Below, in pieces: positions 5,748 through 7,809 of a stretch of 7,809 nt of DNA. The notes below the pieces were generated by a model. It made no database searches, had not been told where the DNA came from, and worked only from the letters and a program-made list of their open reading frames with translations. The stretch lies in the NCBI GenBank assembly GCA_007121055.1, contig SKMM01000138.1, forward strand, positions 1 to 7,809, written 5' to 3'. This DNA comes from Paracoccaceae bacterium. GTDB lineage: Bacteria; Pseudomonadota; Alphaproteobacteria; Rhodobacterales; Rhodobacteraceae. Positions within the stretch are counted from its first letter, which is position 1. Every line of letters begins with the position of its first letter. The translations under genes were made by a program, and so were the position numbers.

Positions 5748-6704
5748 TCACAGCAGAACCGCCGCAACAAGGAAGGGGACCGGCCACAGCCCCGCGTCCC
5801 GGTTGGAGCGGAACACGGCGAGGCAGTTGGCCGGGTCCGCGATGTCGAGCCGCGCCATCTGCCCCACCAGATGCGCGGCGAAGGCCGCGACGCCCAAAAG
5901 CCCCGCCATCAGCGCTGGCAGCCCCGCCTGCGGGCCCAGCGCCACCGCCACCGCCGCGCCCATCAGCGCGACCGCCGCGGTCAGGAAGCCCCACAGCCAC
6001 GGCCGCGTGCGCTCCCCGAACAGAAGTGCAGTGGACTTCACCCCGATCAGCGCGTCATCGTCGGCGTCCTGATGGGCATAGATCGTGTCGTAGAACAGCG
6101 TCCAGGCGATGCCCGACAGATACAGCAGGACCGGCGCCCAGCCGAGGCTTCCCGTCTGCGCGGCCCAGGCCAGCAGCGCCCCCCAGTTGATCGCGAGGCC
6201 GAGGAACACCTGCGGCCACCAGGTGAAGCGTTTGGCGAAGGGATAGATCGCCACCAGCGCCAGCGACGTCACTCCCAGCGCGATGGCCGTCCAGTTGAAG
6301 GTCAGAAGGATGCCGCAGGCGATCAACGACTGCACCACCGCCCAGGCCAGCGCCCCGCGCGCCGTCACCTGCCCCGAGGGAATCGGACGCGAGCGCGTGC
6401 GCGCCACCTGCCCGTCGATGTGCCGGTCGGTGATGTCGTTCCAGGTGCAACCCGCCCCCCGCATCAGGAAGGCGCCCAGCGCGCAGCCCACCGCGATCCA
6501 GACCGTCAACCAGCCCGCCACGCCGGGCGTTGCGGCGGCCGCCAGAAACACCCCCCACCAGCAAGGCAGCAGCAGCAGCCACGTACCCACCGGCCGATCG
6601 GCGCGGCTGAGGCGCAGCCAAGGCCGGCTCCAGGCCGGTGCGTGGCGGTCCACCCAGTTCTCCGGCACCGCGTCGGCCACCGCACCGGCGGTTGCGGTGC
6701 CCAT
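5748..6704 (-). CDS. ubiA: 4-hydroxybenzoate polyprenyltransferase
   Basis: UbiA joins the polyprenyl chain to 4-hydroxybenzoate in the inner membrane, an early step of ubiquinone synthesis. The 318-aa protein has the two Asp-rich motifs of the family: NDITDRHID (89-97), followed by RTRSRPIPSG (102-111), and DTIYAHQDADDD (206-217), which hold the Mg2+-diphosphate. Eight or nine hydrophobic segments lie between about 41 and 318. SRADRPVGTWLLLLPCWW (33-50) is typical of alphaproteobacterial UbiA. The start is uncertain. ATG 6704 gives the usual length and a natural N-terminus (VADAVPENWVD), but no clear ribosome site. An in-frame ATG at 6869 has AGAGG at good spacing and would add 55 residues of low-complexity Ala/Asp/Arg/Pro sequence; its early codons include AGG and CGA, unlike the rest. 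It is divergent from rsmE and heads the series ubiA, ompA-family gene and coiled-coil gene. Confidence 0.93.
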   Translation of the reverse strand: MGTATAGAVADAVPENWVDRHAPAWSRPWLRLSRADRPVGTWLLLLPCWWGVFLAAAATPGVAGWLTVWIAVGCALGAFLMRGAGCTWNDITDRHIDGQVARTRSRPIPSGQVTARGALAWAVVQSLIACGILLTFNWTAIALGVTSLALVAIYPFAKRFTWWPQVFLGLAINWGALLAWAAQTGSLGWAPVLLYLSGIAWTLFYDTIYAHQDADDDALIGVKSTALLFGERTRPWLWGFLTAAVALMGAAVAVALGPQAGLPALMAGLLGVAAFAAHLVGQMARLDIADPANCLAVFRSNRDAGLWPVPFLVAAVLL

Positions 6705-6867
6705 GGCCGCCGCGCCGGCGCCATGGGCGGGCGGCGCGTCGTCCGCGGCACGGTCCCGCCCCGCCGGAACGTCAGCCGCCGCCGGCGCGCCTCGGCGCGC
6801 CTCTGCGCCACCGTCGTGCGTGTCGGCCTCTGGCGTGGCCCGCGATCGGGTCCTATGGTCCGGTCCC
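6705..6867. promoter_or_regulatory. Divergent ubiA/rsmE intergenic region
   Basis: If ubiA starts at 6704, these 163 bases hold the promoters for both directions. They are extremely GC-rich. TCCTATGGTC at 6851-6860, just ahead of rsmE, contains the only -10-like hexamer (TATGGT) I can point to, and no matching -35 is evident. No hairpin with a T run is present. If ubiA instead starts at 6869, this stretch is coding and the promoters must lie inside the two genes. Confidence 0.3.
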
Positions 6868-7662
6868 ATGTCCACCTCTGCCAAGGTCCGCCTGTATGTA
6901 GACGCGCCGCTGGGGGCGGGGCAATGCGTCGGCCTGACCGGCCCGCAGGCGCATTACCTGTTCGGGGTGATGCGGCTGGCCGAGGGGGCGGCGGTGGCGC
7001 TGTTCAACGGCCGCGACGGCGAATGGCGCGCCGAGGTGGCCGAAGCCAAGCGCAACCGCGGCACCCTGCGCTGCACCGAGCGGACCGCGCCGCTGACGCT
7101 GCCCCCCGATGTCTGGCTGATGTTCGCCCCGCTCAAGAAGGCCCGCACCGACTTCACCGTGGAGAAGGCCACGGAGCTGGGCGTGCGCCGCATGCTGCCG
7201 GTGGCCACCGACTTCACCAATGCCGAACGGCTGCGCCGCGACCGGCTGCAGGCCCATGCGGTGGAAGCCGCCGAACAGTGCGGCGCCACATTTGTCCCCG
7301 AGGTGGCCGAGCTCGTGCCCCTGCACAGGGTTCTGGAGGGCTGGGATCCGGCGCGCCGCATCCTCTGGGCCGACGAGGGGCTGGCAGGCTTCGGCGAGGC
7401 TGCCCTCGCGAGCCCACCGCAAGGCCGTGTCACCGCACCGCCTGTTTCCGATGCCCCCCAGCGGGGCACGCCTTGGGCCATCCTTATCGGCCCCGAGGGC
7501 GGGTTCTCGCCCGCCGAGCGGGGCCGGCTGGCGGCGCTGCCCTTCGTGCAGCCCATCCGCCTCGGACCGCGAATCCTGCGGGCGGACACCGCGGCGGTGG
7601 CCGCGCTGACCTGGTGGCAGATCGCCCATGGCGACTGGCATGGCGACGGGGCGGCGCCTTGA
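6868..7662 (+). CDS. rsmE: 16S rRNA (uracil(1498)-N3)-methyltransferase
   Basis: RsmE methylates N3 of U1498 in 16S rRNA of the small ribosomal subunit, using S-adenosylmethionine. The 264-aa protein has an N-terminal PUA-like RNA-binding part (about 1-75: QAHYLFGVMRL at 27-37, FNGRDGEW at 46-53) and a C-terminal SPOUT domain with a trefoil knot. Family motifs are LKKARTDFTVEKATELGV (89-106), EAAEQCGA (133-140), LIGPEGGFS (206-214) and LGPRILRADTA (232-242); the last two form the cofactor pocket. It is slightly longer than the usual 240-250 aa because of a Pro/Ala-rich stretch (about 181-203) before the knot. I chose ATG 6868 because residues just after it (KVRLYVDAPLGAGQ, 6-19) begin the conserved fold; the ribosome site is weak. 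The open frame reaches back to 6283 opposite ubiA, but that part is not coding. A small membrane gene overlaps its end. Confidence 0.95.
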   Translation: MSTSAKVRLYVDAPLGAGQCVGLTGPQAHYLFGVMRLAEGAAVALFNGRDGEWRAEVAEAKRNRGTLRCTERTAPLTLPPDVWLMFAPLKKARTDFTVEKATELGVRRMLPVATDFTNAERLRRDRLQAHAVEAAEQCGATFVPEVAELVPLHRVLEGWDPARRILWADEGLAGFGEAALASPPQGRVTAPPVSDAPQRGTPWAILIGPEGGFSPAERGRLAALPFVQPIRLGPRILRADTAAVAALTWWQIAHGDWHGDGAAP

Positions 7663-7809
7663 GCTTCCTGCGCCCCGAACTGGCCGCCGGTCTGCACCGC
7701 TGGCGCGAGGTGCTGGCGGGCCTCGGCGTCGTGGCGGCGGGGGCGTGGCTGGCGGGGCTGGGGGGCTGGTTCTTTGCCGGGCTGGGCGGGCTGGTGGCGC
7801 TGGCGGGGC
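7659..7809 (+). CDS. Small membrane protein, truncated by window edge
   Basis: Fifty codons remain before the right edge. The reading MSFLRPELAAGLHRWREVLAG (first 20 shown to A20) is followed by two near-continuous hydrophobic stretches rich in Gly, Leu, Ala and Trp, so this is an integral membrane protein with a short basic N-terminal segment. No function can be given. The start appears to be TTG at 7659, which overlaps the rsmE stop in TTGA; GGGG lies upstream at acceptable distance, and there is no nearby ATG in frame. The overlap points to translational coupling with rsmE. A short membrane gene at this place behind rsmE is, as I recall, common in Rhodobacteraceae, often followed by glutamate-cysteine ligase; the latter is not in the window. 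Confidence 0.7.
   Translation, partial: MSFLRPELAAGLHRWREVLAGLGVVAAGAWLAGLGGWFFAGLGGLVALAG

Noticed and set aside
6283..6867. Upstream extension of RsmE
   Set aside because: It is antisense to conserved ubiA sequence; the RsmE fold begins at the ATG at 6868.

Overview
The window is very GC-rich double-stranded bacterial DNA with strong third-position G/C bias, which fills both strands with spurious long reading frames. The genes look like chromosomal DNA of an alphaproteobacterium, most likely Rhodobacteraceae (Rhodobacter/Roseobacter relatives). The reasons are the ubiA / rsmE divergent pair, an OmpA protein with BON-like repeats behind ubiA, the style of the pyruvate carboxylase N-terminus, and the short membrane gene after rsmE. 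I saw no insertion sequence, integrase, phage gene, CRISPR array or replication origin.

Left third (1-2233). The first 953 bases hold the N-terminal biotin carboxylase domain of pyruvate carboxylase on the minus strand; the gene runs off the left edge. Its upstream region has a good sigma70-type promoter with a perfect 6+5+6 bp inverted repeat just behind it. Next comes a plus-strand tRNA-Gly(GCC) with encoded CCA and its own promoter. A minus-strand XRE-type regulator of 284 aa follows. Its C-terminal domain recalls the ligand/partner domain of Scr1-like (DUF5753) regulators.

Middle (2234-3357). Divergent from the regulator are two plus-strand genes with a 4-base ATGA overlap: a 66-aa DUF2061-type membrane protein and a 308-aa membrane fatty-acid desaturase with three histidine boxes. 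The regulator is the obvious candidate controller of this pair.

Right half (3361-7809). A minus-strand series runs ubiA (4-hydroxybenzoate polyprenyltransferase, ubiquinone synthesis), then a 645-aa OmpA-family protein, then a 108-aa single-pass coiled-coil membrane protein. The last of these converges on the desaturase with only 3 bases between the two stop codons. Divergent from ubiA is rsmE (16S rRNA m3U1498 methyltransferase), and a partial small membrane gene overlaps its end.

Most of this is ordinary core chromosome. I found no convincing new system. The points most worth a second look are the threefold tandem BON-like architecture of the OmpA protein, the regulator/DUF2061/desaturase unit, the inverted repeat at the pyc promoter, and the ambiguous divergent starts of ubiA and rsmE.
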